The notes under the pieces are model-generated. The model had not been told where the DNA came from, searched no databases, and saw nothing but the letters and a program-made list of their open reading frames with translations. A DNA stretch of 64,000 nt from contig NZ_JADIZJ010000021.1 in assembly GCF_016704835.1 (NCBI RefSeq), forward strand, positions 62,001 to 126,000. Reading direction: 5' to 3'. This DNA comes from Sphingopyxis sp. (GTDB lineage: Bacteria > Pseudomonadota > Alphaproteobacteria > Sphingomonadales > Sphingomonadaceae). Below are positions 54,836 through 64,000 of this stretch, piece after piece. How positions within the stretch are numbered: position 1 is the stretch's first letter; every line of letters begins with the position of its first letter. The translations under genes and the position numbers were made by a program.

Positions 54836-56011
54836 TTACTTCGCCGCCTCCCGGTCCACCGCCGCTTGCACGCTTTTGTAAAAGGCCTCACGCGCCGCGC
54901 CGACCCCCTCGGGATCGGTCGCGGTCGGCCAGTTGCCGTTCGACGCAATCACCAGCTGGCGCTGCGGATCGATGAAGATTCCCTGACCAAAAATACCCTG
55001 CGCCGCAAAACTGCCGTCGTCATTCGTCCACCATTGATAGCCATAGCCGCGGCCCGGAATATCGATCCCCGTTTGCTTCGTCGTCGCTGCAGTCATCCAG
55101 TCGTCGGGGACAACCTTCTGGCCGCCCGCGACGCCGCCGTTCAACATGAACTGGCCGAACCGCGCGTAATCCTTGAGGCTGGCGGACATGCAGCAGCCGC
55201 TGATCTCATGCCCGGTGGCGCCGAGCATCCAAACCGCGTCCTGCTCCATTCCGAACGGCTTCCAAACCTTTTCGGAAAGATATTGCGACAGCGTCTTGCC
55301 CGTTGCGCTCGACACCAGCACACCGATCAAATTGGTCTCGCCGGTCTTGTACACCCACTTCGATCCAGCCGGCGCTTCGCGCGGTAACGTCTTCATATAG
55401 CTGACAGTAATGTCCTCCCCCGCGACGGGTTTTTGCAAATTGAACTGCGCAACGTCGGATTTCGGATCGGTATAATCCTCGTTCCACCTGACCCCCGACG
55501 TCATCGTCAGCAGCTGCCGCACGCTCACATCGTCATAGGCCGAGCCCTTGAGCCCGGCGATATAGACAGTAACCTTGTCGTCGAGGCTCTTGATATAGCC
55601 GTCTTTGACCGCCGCCCCGACCAAGGTGGAGGTGAAACTCTTGGCGACCGAAAAACTGGTCCAGCGCCCCGCGGCGCCATAGCCAAGCGCATATTTCTCG
55701 AGTCGGACCTTGCCGTCCTGAACGATGATCAGCCCCGCGTTGCGCTGCTTCGCCATATAAGCATCGACATCCGAACCAAGGTTGAGCGGCTGCCCTTGCG
55801 GCAGTGGGTAGACCGTACCACCGGCTTCCACGGTATTGACCACCACCTTGGGAACAGTCTCCATCGTGCGGAAAGCGACGTCGCGTTGATCCTGGGTCCA
55901 GAACAGCACATTCATATCCTTTGGCAGCGTGTCGGTGGTTTGCGTGGATGCGGGTGCGGAGCACGCCGTCGCCGCGGCGCTCAGTAACGCCGCTGCCAGA
56001 TATCGTCGCAT
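54836..56011 (-). CDS. Class C beta-lactamase-related serine hydrolase (lipoprotein)
   Basis: 391 residues. A lipoprotein signal gives AAATACSAPAS. The serine motif SxxK is SVAKS, and the tyrosine motif is likely YKTGETN. The family includes esterases, peptidases and penicillin-binding-like proteins; no carbapenemase or classic AmpC signature is visible, so a resistance role should not be assumed. It is convergent with the hypothetical membrane gene. Confidence 0.82.
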   Translation of the reverse strand: MRRYLAAALLSAAATACSAPASTQTTDTLPKDMNVLFWTQDQRDVAFRTMETVPKVVVNTVEAGGTVYPLPQGQPLNLGSDVDAYMAKQRNAGLIIVQDGKVRLEKYALGYGAAGRWTSFSVAKSFTSTLVGAAVKDGYIKSLDDKVTVYIAGLKGSAYDDVSVRQLLTMTSGVRWNEDYTDPKSDVAQFNLQKPVAGEDITVSYMKTLPREAPAGSKWVYKTGETNLIGVLVSSATGKTLSQYLSEKVWKPFGMEQDAVWMLGATGHEISGCCMSASLKDYARFGQFMLNGGVAGGQKVVPDDWMTAATTKQTGIDIPGRGYGYQWWTNDDGSFAAQGIFGQGIFIDPQRQLVIASNGNWPTATDPEGVGAAREAFYKSVQAAVDREAAK

Positions 56012-56031
56012 AGGATCCCTCTCCCCTGTTT

Positions 56032-57312
56032 TCAGGCTGTTCTTTCAAGCGTGACTTGCGCAACGTCGATGCCGCCGCCGCGAAATCCGCCCTCGCAATA
56101 TTGCAGATAATAGCGCCAGAGCCGCACGAAGCGGTCATCGAACCCCGACGGCAGCCCATCGGCGGCGACAGCGGCGTCGAAACGCTCGCGCCACTGGCGC
56201 AGCGTCTCGACATAATCCTCGCCAAAGCGGTGAACATCGCACCACGCCAGTCCGCGCGCTTCGGCCAGCGCCCGAAACCGGGTTTCAGAGATCAGGCAAC
56301 CGCCCGGAAAAATATAGGCCTGGATGAAATCGCTGCTCGCGGCATAGCGCTCGAACAGCGCATCGTTGATCAGGATATACTGGATCGCTGCTTTACCGCC
56401 GGGGCGCAGCAGCCGCGCGATAGCGTCGAGATAGGCAGGCCAATAGGCCTGCCCGACGGCTTCGACCATCTCGACGCTGGCGATCGCGTCATATGGCCCC
56501 TGTGCGTCGCGATAATCGCAGAGTTCAACACGCGATCGTCCTGACAGATCGACCGCGGCGAGCCGCGCGTCGGCGATTTCGGCCTGCGACGGCGACAGTG
56601 TGATCCCGGTGTAGATGACATCGTGCCGCTCGACCGCGCGCTCCGCGAGCGCGCCCCAGCCACAGCCGATTTCCAGCAAGCGGCTGCCGGATCGCAGGTC
56701 GAGGCGGTCGAGGATCGCGTCGACCTTGGCGAACTGCGCGTCCTCCAGCGATTGCGCCGGGTCGGCGAACAGCGCGCTTGAATAGTTCATCGCCTGGTCG
56801 AGCCATAAGCGATAGAAATCATTACCCAAATCATAGTGGGCATGAATGTTGCGCTTGGCGCCGCGGCGGTTGTTATGGTTCAGCACATGAGCAATTTTGT
56901 TCAGCCAGCGCAGCGGCCCGCGCGCGCGCGCCACATCCCCCAGAGATTCGCTATTGCGCATGAACAGGTCGAACAGCGCCACCGGATCGGGTGACGACCA
57001 CTCGCCTGCGTCCCAGGCGCGATACCAGCCCACCGATCCTGACATCGCCAGCCGCGCCAGCGCCGCCCAGCTGTGCAGGTGAACGACCGCCGCTGGCCCC
57101 TTGCCGCGCCCGCCAAGCAGGCGGACGCTGCCGTCGGGCGCATGCGCTTCGATCGTGCCGAGCGCGAGGCCGACGTCGATCCGGTCGAGGAGGCGGTGGA
57201 ACAGTCCTGAGGGCGCCAAAGCCAGCAGCCGCGCCAGCGCGCCGCCGCTGCGATAGGCGCGATCGGCGCGGAGCAATTGCTTGCCGCGGCGCGGGCTGAC
57301 ATGCGTGTTCAT
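56032..57312 (-). CDS. cfa: Cyclopropane-fatty-acyl-phospholipid synthase
   Basis: 426 residues. It uses SAM to add a methylene bridge to unsaturated acyl chains of membrane lipids. The SAM loop LEIGCGWGALAERAVE and the substrate region NIHAHYDLGNDFYRLWLD are present. The start at 57312 (MNTHVSPRRGK) is likely; a start six codons upstream is in frame. It lies 35 bp downstream of phrB on the minus strand. Confidence 0.93.
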   Translation of the reverse strand: MNTHVSPRRGKQLLRADRAYRSGGALARLLALAPSGLFHRLLDRIDVGLALGTIEAHAPDGSVRLLGGRGKGPAAVVHLHSWAALARLAMSGSVGWYRAWDAGEWSSPDPVALFDLFMRNSESLGDVARARGPLRWLNKIAHVLNHNNRRGAKRNIHAHYDLGNDFYRLWLDQAMNYSSALFADPAQSLEDAQFAKVDAILDRLDLRSGSRLLEIGCGWGALAERAVERHDVIYTGITLSPSQAEIADARLAAVDLSGRSRVELCDYRDAQGPYDAIASVEMVEAVGQAYWPAYLDAIARLLRPGGKAAIQYILINDALFERYAASSDFIQAYIFPGGCLISETRFRALAEARGLAWCDVHRFGEDYVETLRQWRERFDAAVAADGLPSGFDDRFVRLWRYYLQYCEGGFRGGGIDVAQVTLERTA

Positions 57313-57347
57313 AGTGCCTTCCTGCCTCAAAGTCCGGCGCCTGACAA

Positions 57348-58733
57348 TCAGTTGCCGCGCGCCTTCATGACGTCATAGGCGGCGAGCGCGCGTTCGCGGG
57401 CTTCGCGGTGGCCGATGATCTTGGCGGGATAGGAACGCGGGCGCTGACCAAAGCTTTCGGGATCGTGAATCGCCGGGTCGGTGAGTTCGGCAAGTTCAGG
57501 CACCCATTGGCGAATATAGGCCGCGGCGTCGAATTTTTCCGACTGCGTCAGCGGTGCCATGATCCGCGGGAACATGTTGCTGTCGACCCCGCTGCCCGCC
57601 ACCCACTGCCAGTTTACCGCGTTGGAAGCGTAGTCGGCGTCGACCAGCGTGTCCCAGAACCATTGCTCGCCCTGCCGCCAGTCGATCAGCAGATGTTTGA
57701 TCAGGAAACTCGCGGCAATCATCCGCACCCGGTTGTGCATCCACCCCGTCGTCCAAAGCTGCCGCATCCCGGCATCGACGATCGGATATCCGGTGCGGCC
57801 CTGTTGCCAGGCCGCCAGATCGGCGTCGGCCGCCGCCCCGCTACGCCACGGCAAATCGTCGAAGGCTTGGCGCGCGCTGCGCCCGCCATAATCGGGAAAT
57901 TGCAGGATGATATTCTGCGCATAGTCGCGCCAGCCGATCTCGCCCAGAAACACATCGACCGATCCGCCGGCATCGGCGATGCAATGCCAGATGGTGGCCG
58001 GCGACACTTCGCCGAAATGGAGGTGTGGCGAAAGGCGCGAACTGCCCTCCTGCGACGGCAGGTTGCGGCAGCGATCATAATCTGCCGCCGCATTGGCAAA
58101 CGCCGCAATTCTTTTGCGCGCGCCTGCCTCGCCCGGAGCCCATTCGGCGGCAAAGCCGGTTGCCCAATCGGGCTTGGTCGGCAGCAACCCCCAGTCATCG
58201 AGCGTGTCTGAACCAGGCCATCTGGCAGGCGCTGCAATCTCGCGCGGGCCGTTCGACGGGTTCGCTGGCGGCATATGATCCTTTAAAGCGCGCCAGAACG
58301 GCGTGTAGATCTTGTATGGCGTGCCGCCCCCCGTCGTCAGCGATCCCGGCGGCAGCAGATAATTGCCATCATGGCACTGCAAATCGAGCCGCTTCGCCAC
58401 CGCCTTTTCGGCGTTGCGCCACCATGGTTCGTAGTGCCGAAGGCAATGCACCTGCCCTGCGCCAAATTCTTCGGCAATGTTCGCCAGTTGCTCTTCACAC
58501 TTTCCGCGCCGCACGATCAATCGCGATCCTTTTTCGCGCAGGCTGGCATCAAGGCTGGTGAGGCTATGGTGCAGCCACCAGCGACATGCCGCTCCCATGC
58601 GGCGATGCTTCGGCGTATCGTCGTCCAGAATGAACACCGGGATCACCGGTCCCGCCGCGGCCGCCACCGCGAGCGCCGCCTGATCCGACAGCCGCAAATC
58701 GCGGCGGAACCACAGAATCGCCGGCGCCGTCAT
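57348..58733 (-). CDS. phrB: Deoxyribodipyrimidine photolyase
   Basis: 461 residues, class I CPD photolyase. N-terminal PAILWFRRDLRLSDQAALA and the C-terminal FAD-binding WTTGWMHNRVRMIAASFLIKHL, NAVNWQWVAGSGVD and MFPRIMAPL are intact. Blue light drives repair of pyrimidine dimers. The start overlaps the stop of the YdjM-like gene upstream, which suggests coupled translation. Confidence 0.94.
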   Translation of the reverse strand: MTAPAILWFRRDLRLSDQAALAVAAAAGPVIPVFILDDDTPKHRRMGAACRWWLHHSLTSLDASLREKGSRLIVRRGKCEEQLANIAEEFGAGQVHCLRHYEPWWRNAEKAVAKRLDLQCHDGNYLLPPGSLTTGGGTPYKIYTPFWRALKDHMPPANPSNGPREIAAPARWPGSDTLDDWGLLPTKPDWATGFAAEWAPGEAGARKRIAAFANAAADYDRCRNLPSQEGSSRLSPHLHFGEVSPATIWHCIADAGGSVDVFLGEIGWRDYAQNIILQFPDYGGRSARQAFDDLPWRSGAAADADLAAWQQGRTGYPIVDAGMRQLWTTGWMHNRVRMIAASFLIKHLLIDWRQGEQWFWDTLVDADYASNAVNWQWVAGSGVDSNMFPRIMAPLTQSEKFDAAAYIRQWVPELAELTDPAIHDPESFGQRPRSYPAKIIGHREARERALAAYDVMKARGN

Positions 58734-59689
58734 TCGGCGTGGGTAGCAGTGTCAGGTGCGGTCATTCGAACCTGGAAACGATCCTGCGACAAGGGGTGCA
58801 TGAACCGCTGGTCGCGCAACATGATCGCGTCGCTACCGGCCTGCGCCACCGGCATTCGCGCCCAGAACAAAAACGCGCGCGCATCGGGATCGCCCATCAG
58901 CCATGTTTTCAGGCGCGGGTCGTCCATCCCGGTTGGATGGCCGCTGATGTCGAGATTTCCGCCTATGCCGGGGATGAAACTACCGCTCCCATAGCGTTCT
59001 GCGGTGCGCCAGAAGATGTCGCGTTGCCAGAAAGCGAGCGGTGGCGGACTCGCCACGACCAGCGCGCCGCGATGTCCGCTTGCTGCCAATGCACTCGCAG
59101 TCGTCCGTTCGGCGGCGCCCGTAATCAGCCCGTTGGCAAAAATATAGGCGCAAACCGCGGTGAAGCCGATCCACGCAGGTCGCTGCCAATTCGCGACCCC
59201 GCTCCGCTCGCGCCGCAGCGACAGCCACACCGACAGGCCCAGCGCGATCCATATCCACAGGTCGATGATGAAGATCGTATCGCCGTAAAACCATTGCGAC
59301 GAAAAAGGTTCGAATAGGCGGATGCCGTAGTTGTTGAGCCAGTCGAGCGCCGGATGGCTGAGGCAACCGATATAGGCGAGCGCCAGCAGCCAGCCTTTGT
59401 CGATCGGAAGCCGTCTGGCGGGGCGTTTTCCGCGCTTGGTCTGCCAGCGATCGAACGCCAGCATCGCCGCCCACAACAGGATCGGCAAAACCAGCAATGC
59501 GATCGGCCCATGCGTGATGCCGCGCCGAAATCCCAGATGCTGGACCCCGTCGAGCCAGGCCAGACAGGCGGCATCGATGTCGGGCAGGTTCGCCGCGAGG
59601 ATCAGGGTCGGCATCGCCAACCCGGTTTTTTCCTTGAGTCCCATCTGCCCGAGAACTGCGCCGGCGAGGCTGTGCGTGAGATTGTCCAT
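58730..59689 (-). CDS. YdjM-like metal-dependent membrane hydrolase
   Basis: 319 residues. The N-terminal MDNLTHSLAGAVLGQMGLK and HGPIALLV, SHPALDWLNNYG carry the metal-ligand His and Asp pattern of the LexA-binding/inner-membrane hydrolase (YdjM) family. Several membrane helices follow. It overlaps phrB, so a light or DNA-damage stress role is plausible but not shown. Confidence 0.82.
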   Translation of the reverse strand: MDNLTHSLAGAVLGQMGLKEKTGLAMPTLILAANLPDIDAACLAWLDGVQHLGFRRGITHGPIALLVLPILLWAAMLAFDRWQTKRGKRPARRLPIDKGWLLALAYIGCLSHPALDWLNNYGIRLFEPFSSQWFYGDTIFIIDLWIWIALGLSVWLSLRRERSGVANWQRPAWIGFTAVCAYIFANGLITGAAERTTASALAASGHRGALVVASPPPLAFWQRDIFWRTAERYGSGSFIPGIGGNLDISGHPTGMDDPRLKTWLMGDPDARAFLFWARMPVAQAGSDAIMLRDQRFMHPLSQDRFQVRMTAPDTATHAE

Positions 59690-59778
59690 CGCCGGTTGGT
59701 GGCGCGGATCGGGCGGCATTGCAATGCGTTATGCGGACCGGATCATGCGCTCTTTGGCGCGCGCCATATGCGCCGCGA

Positions 59779-60816
59779 TTACAGTTCGGGGCCGTCCTCG
59801 GTCACCGTCCACGTCTGCCCTTTCTTGAGCAAGCTTTGGAGATCCGCCGTTTTGCCCTCTGCAGCCGCCGCATTCTGGCGCCAGACGTCAGCCTCGAAGG
59901 TCGGGCGCGGATCGTCGTAGAGGACGCCGAGCGCCATCGGGAATTCGCCAAAGCGCATTTCGACGAGCATGTGGGCGACACTACGGTTGGTGACGTCGTG
60001 GACGATCACCCCCGCCGCCTGCCAATCCCCATCCACCACATCGACGGTCTTGAGGTTAAGCGCCTCGGCGTCGAGCGCGATGCCCCTGGTGCCTTTGGCA
60101 TAGAGCATCGGTTCGCCATTCTCGAGCCAGAGCTGGCGATCCTCGGCACCCTTGGGCGCCGCGAAATCCTCGAACACGTCTTTATTATAGACGATACAGT
60201 TCTGGAAAATCTCGATAAAGGCGGCGCCCTTGTGCGCATGGGCCGCTTTCAAGACCTCGGGCAGTTTCTTCGACACGTCGAAGCCGCGCGCGACGAAGCG
60301 CGATCCGGCGCCGAGCGCAAAGGCCGCGGGCTGCGCCGGACGGTCGACCGAACCATAGGGGGTCGACGGGCTGGTCGTTCCGACGCGGCTAGTTGGCGAA
60401 TATTGCCCCTTGGTGAGGCCATAGATCTCGTTGTTGAACAGCATGATCTGGCAATCGAGATTGCGGCGGATCAGGTGCATCGTGTGGTTGCCGCCGATCG
60501 ACAGCCCGTCGCCGTCGCCGGTGACGATCCAGATGTCGAGCGCCGGATTGGCAAGCTTCAGCCCGGTCGCGAACGCCGGGGCACGCCCATGAATCGTATG
60601 GAAGCCATAGGTTTCCATATAATAGGGGAAGCGCGACGAGCAGCCGATGCCGCTGATAAACACGGTGTTCTCAGGCGTCGTGCCGATTTCCGGCATCGTG
60701 CGCTGCACGGCCTTGAGGATCGCATAATCGCCGCAGCCGGGGCACCAGCGCACTTCCTGATCGGTTTCCCAATCCTTGAGCGTCGTCGTGCGCGCGATGG
60801 TCGTCATCTCGTTCAT
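59779..60816 (-). CDS. korB: 2-oxoacid:ferredoxin oxidoreductase, beta subunit
   Basis: 345 residues. TPP-binding region IVTGDGDGLSIGGNH and LFNNEIYGLTKGQYSPTS, with Fe-S/active-site cysteines in WCPGCGDY and GIGCSSRFPYY. With KorA it converts 2-oxoglutarate and CoA into succinyl-CoA. The start overlaps the KorA stop as ATGA. Found in many alphaproteobacteria beside or in place of 2-oxoglutarate dehydrogenase. Confidence 0.92.
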   Translation of the reverse strand: MNEMTTIARTTTLKDWETDQEVRWCPGCGDYAILKAVQRTMPEIGTTPENTVFISGIGCSSRFPYYMETYGFHTIHGRAPAFATGLKLANPALDIWIVTGDGDGLSIGGNHTMHLIRRNLDCQIMLFNNEIYGLTKGQYSPTSRVGTTSPSTPYGSVDRPAQPAAFALGAGSRFVARGFDVSKKLPEVLKAAHAHKGAAFIEIFQNCIVYNKDVFEDFAAPKGAEDRQLWLENGEPMLYAKGTRGIALDAEALNLKTVDVVDGDWQAAGVIVHDVTNRSVAHMLVEMRFGEFPMALGVLYDDPRPTFEADVWRQNAAAAEGKTADLQSLLKKGQTWTVTEDGPEL

Positions 60817-62676
60817 GCTAGTGCCTCCTCGATGGCGGCTTCGATTTCGGCAATTGTGAAGGGCTGGCCCGACACCTTGTTCACCGGCTTGGCGTCGACC
60901 AGATACTGGTCGCGCAGCACGGTCTTGAGCTGGCCGGTGTTCATTTCGGGTATGATCACCTTGTCATAGCTTTTGAGCAGTTCGCCCAAATTGGCAGGCA
61001 GCGGCCAGATGTGGCGGATGTGGATGTGGCTGACGTCGGCACCCTCGGCGCGTTTGCGGCGCACCGCCTGATGGATCGGGCCAAAAGTCGAGCCCCAGCC
61101 AACGACCGCGAGCTTGCCGCTCTCGGCGCCAAGTTCGACAATCTGGTCGGGTACCTTGATGCCGTCGATCTTGGCCTTGCGGATGTCGGTCATCGCCTGG
61201 TGGTTCGACGCTTCATAATTGATATGGCCGGTGTCGAGTTCCTTCTCGATCCCGCCGATCCGGTGGAGCAGCCCCGGCGTGCCCGGGCTTGACCCACGGA
61301 CGCTTGAGATTTTCGTCGCGGCCGTAGGGCTTGAACCCGCCCTCGGGCACTTCGGTCAGGAACTTGACCGGGAAGGCTTCGTAAGTCGTGAGATCAGGAA
61401 CGGCCCAGGGCTCGGCGGCATTGGCGATATAGCCGTCGGTCAGCAGGATCACTGGGGTCATATACTGCACCGCGATCCGCACGGCTTCGATTGCGCATTC
61501 GAACGCATCGCCGGGCGAGCGCGCCGAGATCACGGGCATCGGCGCATCGCCGTTGCGGCCATAGACCGCCTGATACAGGTCCGACTGCTCGGTCTTGGTC
61601 GGCAGGCCGGTCGACGGCCCGCCGCGCTGCGAATTGACGATGACCAGCGGCAGCTCGGTCATGATCGCGAGGCCCATCGCCTCGCCCTTGAGGGCGATGC
61701 CCGGTCCCGACGAACTGGTGACGCCGAGCGAACCGCCATAGCTGGCGCCGATCGCGGAGCAGATCGCGGCGATTTCGTCCTCGGCCTGGAAGGTGGTGAC
61801 GTCATATTCCTTGAGCCGCGACAGATGATGCAGGATCGCGGACGCCGGCGTGATCGGATAGCCGCCGAAGAACATCGGCAGCTTGGCGAGCTGCGCGCCC
61901 GCGACGAGACCGAGCGCGATGCCTTCGGCGCCGGTCAGCGTGCGATAGAGCCCCGGCGCGGCAGGTGCCGGATCGACATGATGCTGCTTGAGCGGCCCGG
62001 CCAGCTCGGCAGTCTCGCCATAGGCATGACCCGCATTCAGCGCCGCAATATTGGCGGCCGCAAGATCGGGCGCCTTGGCAAATTTCGCGTTGAGCCAATC
62101 GACGAGCGGCGCGCGGTCGCGGTCGAACATCCACAGCGCCAGTCCGAGCGTCCACATATTCTTGCAGCGCAGCGCTTCCTTGTTGCCAAGGCCAAAGGGC
62201 TTCACCGCATCCATGGTCAGCTGGCTGATATTGAGCTTCAAGAGCTGCCACTTCGCCAGGCTCCCGTCATCGAGCGGGTTCGCGCCATATTTCGCCTTGG
62301 CGAGGTTGCGGTCGTTGAACTCGCCCTCATCGGCGATGATCAGCCCGCCCTGCTTGAGCGACGGCACATTCGTCTTGAGCGCTGCCGGGTTCATCGCGAC
62401 GAGGACGTCGGGCGCGTCGCCTGCGGTGTCGATCGCGGACGAACCGAAATTGATCTGGAATGCCGACACCCCGAACAGCGTGCCTTGCGGCGCGCGGATC
62501 TCCGCAGGGAAATCGGGGAAGGTCGCAAAGTCGTTGCCCGCAAGCGCCGACGACAAGGTGAACTGACCGCCAGTCAGCTGCATCCCGTCGCCGCTATCGC
62601 CTGCAAACCTGACTACCACTGCATCCGAAAGGGGGGACTGCCGCTTGCCGGCTTCGTCCACTACCGCTGTCGCCAT
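60813..62676 (-). pseudogene. korA: 2-oxoacid:ferredoxin oxidoreductase, fused gamma-alpha subunit, apparent frameshift
   Basis: About 621 residues if restored. The gamma part has VRFAGDSGDGMQLTGGQF and FPAEIRAPQGT; the alpha part has FFGGYPITPASAILHHL and SSGPGIALKGEAMGLA. The frame is lost at about 61283-61290, where the plus strand has CCCGGGC: after RPWVKPG the other frame gives TPGLLHRIGGIEKELDTGH to the stop at 60813. The open pieces are 61213-62676 and 60813-61193. Because korB is intact and overlaps it, a sequencing error is the first explanation. Confidence 0.88.
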
Positions 62677-62874
62677 TTTATCTTCTGCCTTGAATCTTGC
62701 GAACCTGTGACGCTGGCCTAGGCCTGTGGGCGCGATGCCGCAATTCAGAAAAAATTGTGCGCTGCAAACTTCAAACGCCCGAAAGGGTTGCCAATTGCCA
62801 TTGAATTATCCGCCGCGATGCCGAATAGCTGCATGAACGACAGGCCGCATGAGCGAAACGAGGGGATCAGCAGG

Positions 62875-63822
62875 ATGACCGACGGCACCACCCATTATAC
62901 CCGCCCCGACGTGGCGATGTTCCTGGCATTCCTGAACGCGCAGGAAAGCCCCAAGATGGAAGAGCTGCCCCCCGCTGAGGCGCGCGAGATGTTCCGGATG
63001 ATGGCCCAGATGGCAGACGCGCCGCGCGGCGAGATTGCGAAGGTCGAAGATCGGACAATTCCGGGCCCCGCGGGCGAGATTGCGATCCGCATCTACGACG
63101 ATCGTCCCGACCGCGACCCCGGCCCGGTGATGGTGTTTTATCACGGCGGCGGCTGGGTGATCGGCGATCTCGACACCCACGATGCCTATTGTGCCGAGGC
63201 GGCGCGCGTGCTCGACATGCCCGTGATCGCGGTCGATTATCGCCTCTCGCCCGAAAACCCTTTTCCTGCCGCGCCCGAAGATTGCGAAGCGGCGACGCGC
63301 TGGGTCGCCGATCATTTCCCTTGCACCGGACTGGTCCTGTCGGGCGAAAGCGCTGGCGGCAACCTGACCATTGCCACGGCGCTGACCCTTCGCGACACAC
63401 CCGCGTCGAAGCCGGTGATCGCGATGCACCCCATCTATCCCGCCGTGACGACGCACGACGATTGGCAAAGCTATCGCGATTTTGGCGAAGGCCATTTGCT
63501 GACGACCGGCAGTATGACGTATTTCGGCAATCATTATGCCGCCGACCCCGCCGACTATCGCGCCTCGCCGTTCGATTTTCCCGCTGCGGGCCTGCCGCCC
63601 ACATTGCTCACCACTGCAGGCCTCGACCCGCTGCGCGATCAGGGCCGCGCCTATGCCGCCAAGCTGATCGAGGCGGGGGTTCCGACAACCTATCGTGAAG
63701 CCGCAGGCAGTATTCACGGCTACATCAATTTGGCGCAGGGCATCCCGAGCGCGAAGGACGATATTCGCGGCGCGTTGACAGTCTTGAAAGCGATCGTCGC
63801 CGAAGCTAGCGGGACGGCATGA
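62875..63822 (+). CDS. HSL-type alpha/beta hydrolase (esterase)
   Basis: 315 residues. Oxyanion HGGGW at residues 90-94, nucleophile Ser159 in SGESAGG, Asp in TAGLDPL and His in SIHGYIN make the hormone-sensitive-lipase family triad. It likely cleaves short acyl esters. The ATG at 62875 is behind GAGGGGATCAGC; the frame is open 40 codons further upstream. The stop overlaps the next start (ATGA). Confidence 0.92.
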   Translation: MTDGTTHYTRPDVAMFLAFLNAQESPKMEELPPAEAREMFRMMAQMADAPRGEIAKVEDRTIPGPAGEIAIRIYDDRPDRDPGPVMVFYHGGGWVIGDLDTHDAYCAEAARVLDMPVIAVDYRLSPENPFPAAPEDCEAATRWVADHFPCTGLVLSGESAGGNLTIATALTLRDTPASKPVIAMHPIYPAVTTHDDWQSYRDFGEGHLLTTGSMTYFGNHYAADPADYRASPFDFPAAGLPPTLLTTAGLDPLRDQGRAYAAKLIEAGVPTTYREAAGSIHGYINLAQGIPSAKDDIRGALTVLKAIVAEASGTA

Positions 63823-64000
63823 TCGATCGTGCCACCCTGCCCTATCGCCCCTGCGCGGGCGTCATGCTTGCCAACCGCGATGGCCTGGTCTTTGTCGGCC
63901 AGCGGCTCGATACCTCGAGCGAAGCGTGGCAGATGCCGCAAGGCGGCATCGACCCCGGCGAGGATGCCGAGGAAGCCGCGATTCGCGAACTCGGGGAGGA
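63819..64000 (+). CDS. rppH: RNA pyrophosphohydrolase (Nudix), N-terminal part
   Basis: About 60 residues to the right edge of the window. The start LPYRPCAGVMLANRDGLVFVG and the Nudix box GGIDPGEDAEEAAIRELGEE with WQMPQ are typical of RppH, which removes pyrophosphate from mRNA 5' ends. The C-terminus is outside the window. The start overlaps the esterase stop. Confidence 0.88.
   Translation, partial: MIDRATLPYRPCAGVMLANRDGLVFVGQRLDTSSEAWQMPQGGIDPGEDAEEAAIRELGE

Noticed and set aside
54836..56011. Beta-lactamase resistance gene
   Set aside because: Only the broad serine-hydrolase fold is visible. Without a diagnostic AmpC signature or resistance context, a resistance call is not supported.
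59719..60969. 416-codon plus-strand frame over korB
   Set aside because: Antisense of korB with no motif; korB has TPP and cysteine motifs.

Overview
The window is GC-rich chromosomal DNA from an alphaproteobacterium, most probably a sphingomonad close to Sphingopyxis. This rests on the gene order (purB, lapA, pyrF, trpF, trpB, trpA, accD, folC), on the SapC, DUF4349 and YdbH-type proteins, on the cysD/cysNC/cysQ set, and on palindromic intergenic repeats typical of that order. It is almost entirely core metabolism and housekeeping. I see no prophage, insertion sequence, CRISPR array, secretion system or biosynthetic gene cluster.

Layout. 1-2.4 kb: the N-terminal part of a YdbH-like envelope protein, a decayed radC, and two tandem periplasmic Pro-rich proteins, one with EF-hands. 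2.6-10.1 kb: purine, pyrimidine, tryptophan, fatty-acid and folate genes on the plus strand. 10.1-18.5 kb: an AmpG-like permease, a single-domain response regulator, an RsuA/RluB pseudouridine synthase, rsmD, an MFS symporter, a UvrD/PcrA helicase and a DUF4349 lipoprotein. A tRNA-Ala(CGC) lies at 18.7 kb. 18.9-30 kb: oxidoreductases, a DEAD-box RNA helicase, SapC, cytochrome b561, an SdhAF4-like protein, rsmB, a DUF885 lipoprotein and an MFS exporter. 30.2-32.9 kb: serine hydrolase, cysK and a cell-wall hydrolase in one run. 32.9-34.3 kb: a small A+T-richer accessory patch. 34.3-39.2 kb: an oxidoreductase and the sulfate activation genes cysQ, cysNC and cysD. 40.3-47.1 kb: a tightly coupled eight-gene acyl-CoA catabolic operon (isovaleryl-CoA dehydrogenase, two small membrane proteins, both methylcrotonyl-CoA carboxylase subunits around a DUF3088 protein, a MaoC hydratase and a CoA-ester lyase). 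47.1-52 kb: phospholipase D-like protein, a MerR-fadE pair, a lipoprotein and hisI. 52-64 kb: purF, an SDR, a serine beta-lactamase-like hydrolase, cfa-phrB-ydjM-like genes, korAB, an esterase and the start of an RppH-like Nudix hydrolase.

Eight genes carry an apparent frameshift (radC, ampG-like, DEAD helicase, DUF885, cysK, cell-wall hydrolase, Excalibur protein, korA). Several lie in short homopolymer or GC runs and several are in genes that should be needed, so sequencing error is the first explanation. radC also has an in-frame stop and a lost metal ligand, so it looks truly decayed. The best biological lead is the leucine/isovalerate-type operon. It lacks the usual hydratase and HMG-CoA lyase families, has MaoC and HpcH/HpaI-family enzymes in their place, and holds a CxxC thioredoxin-like protein between the two carboxylase subunits.
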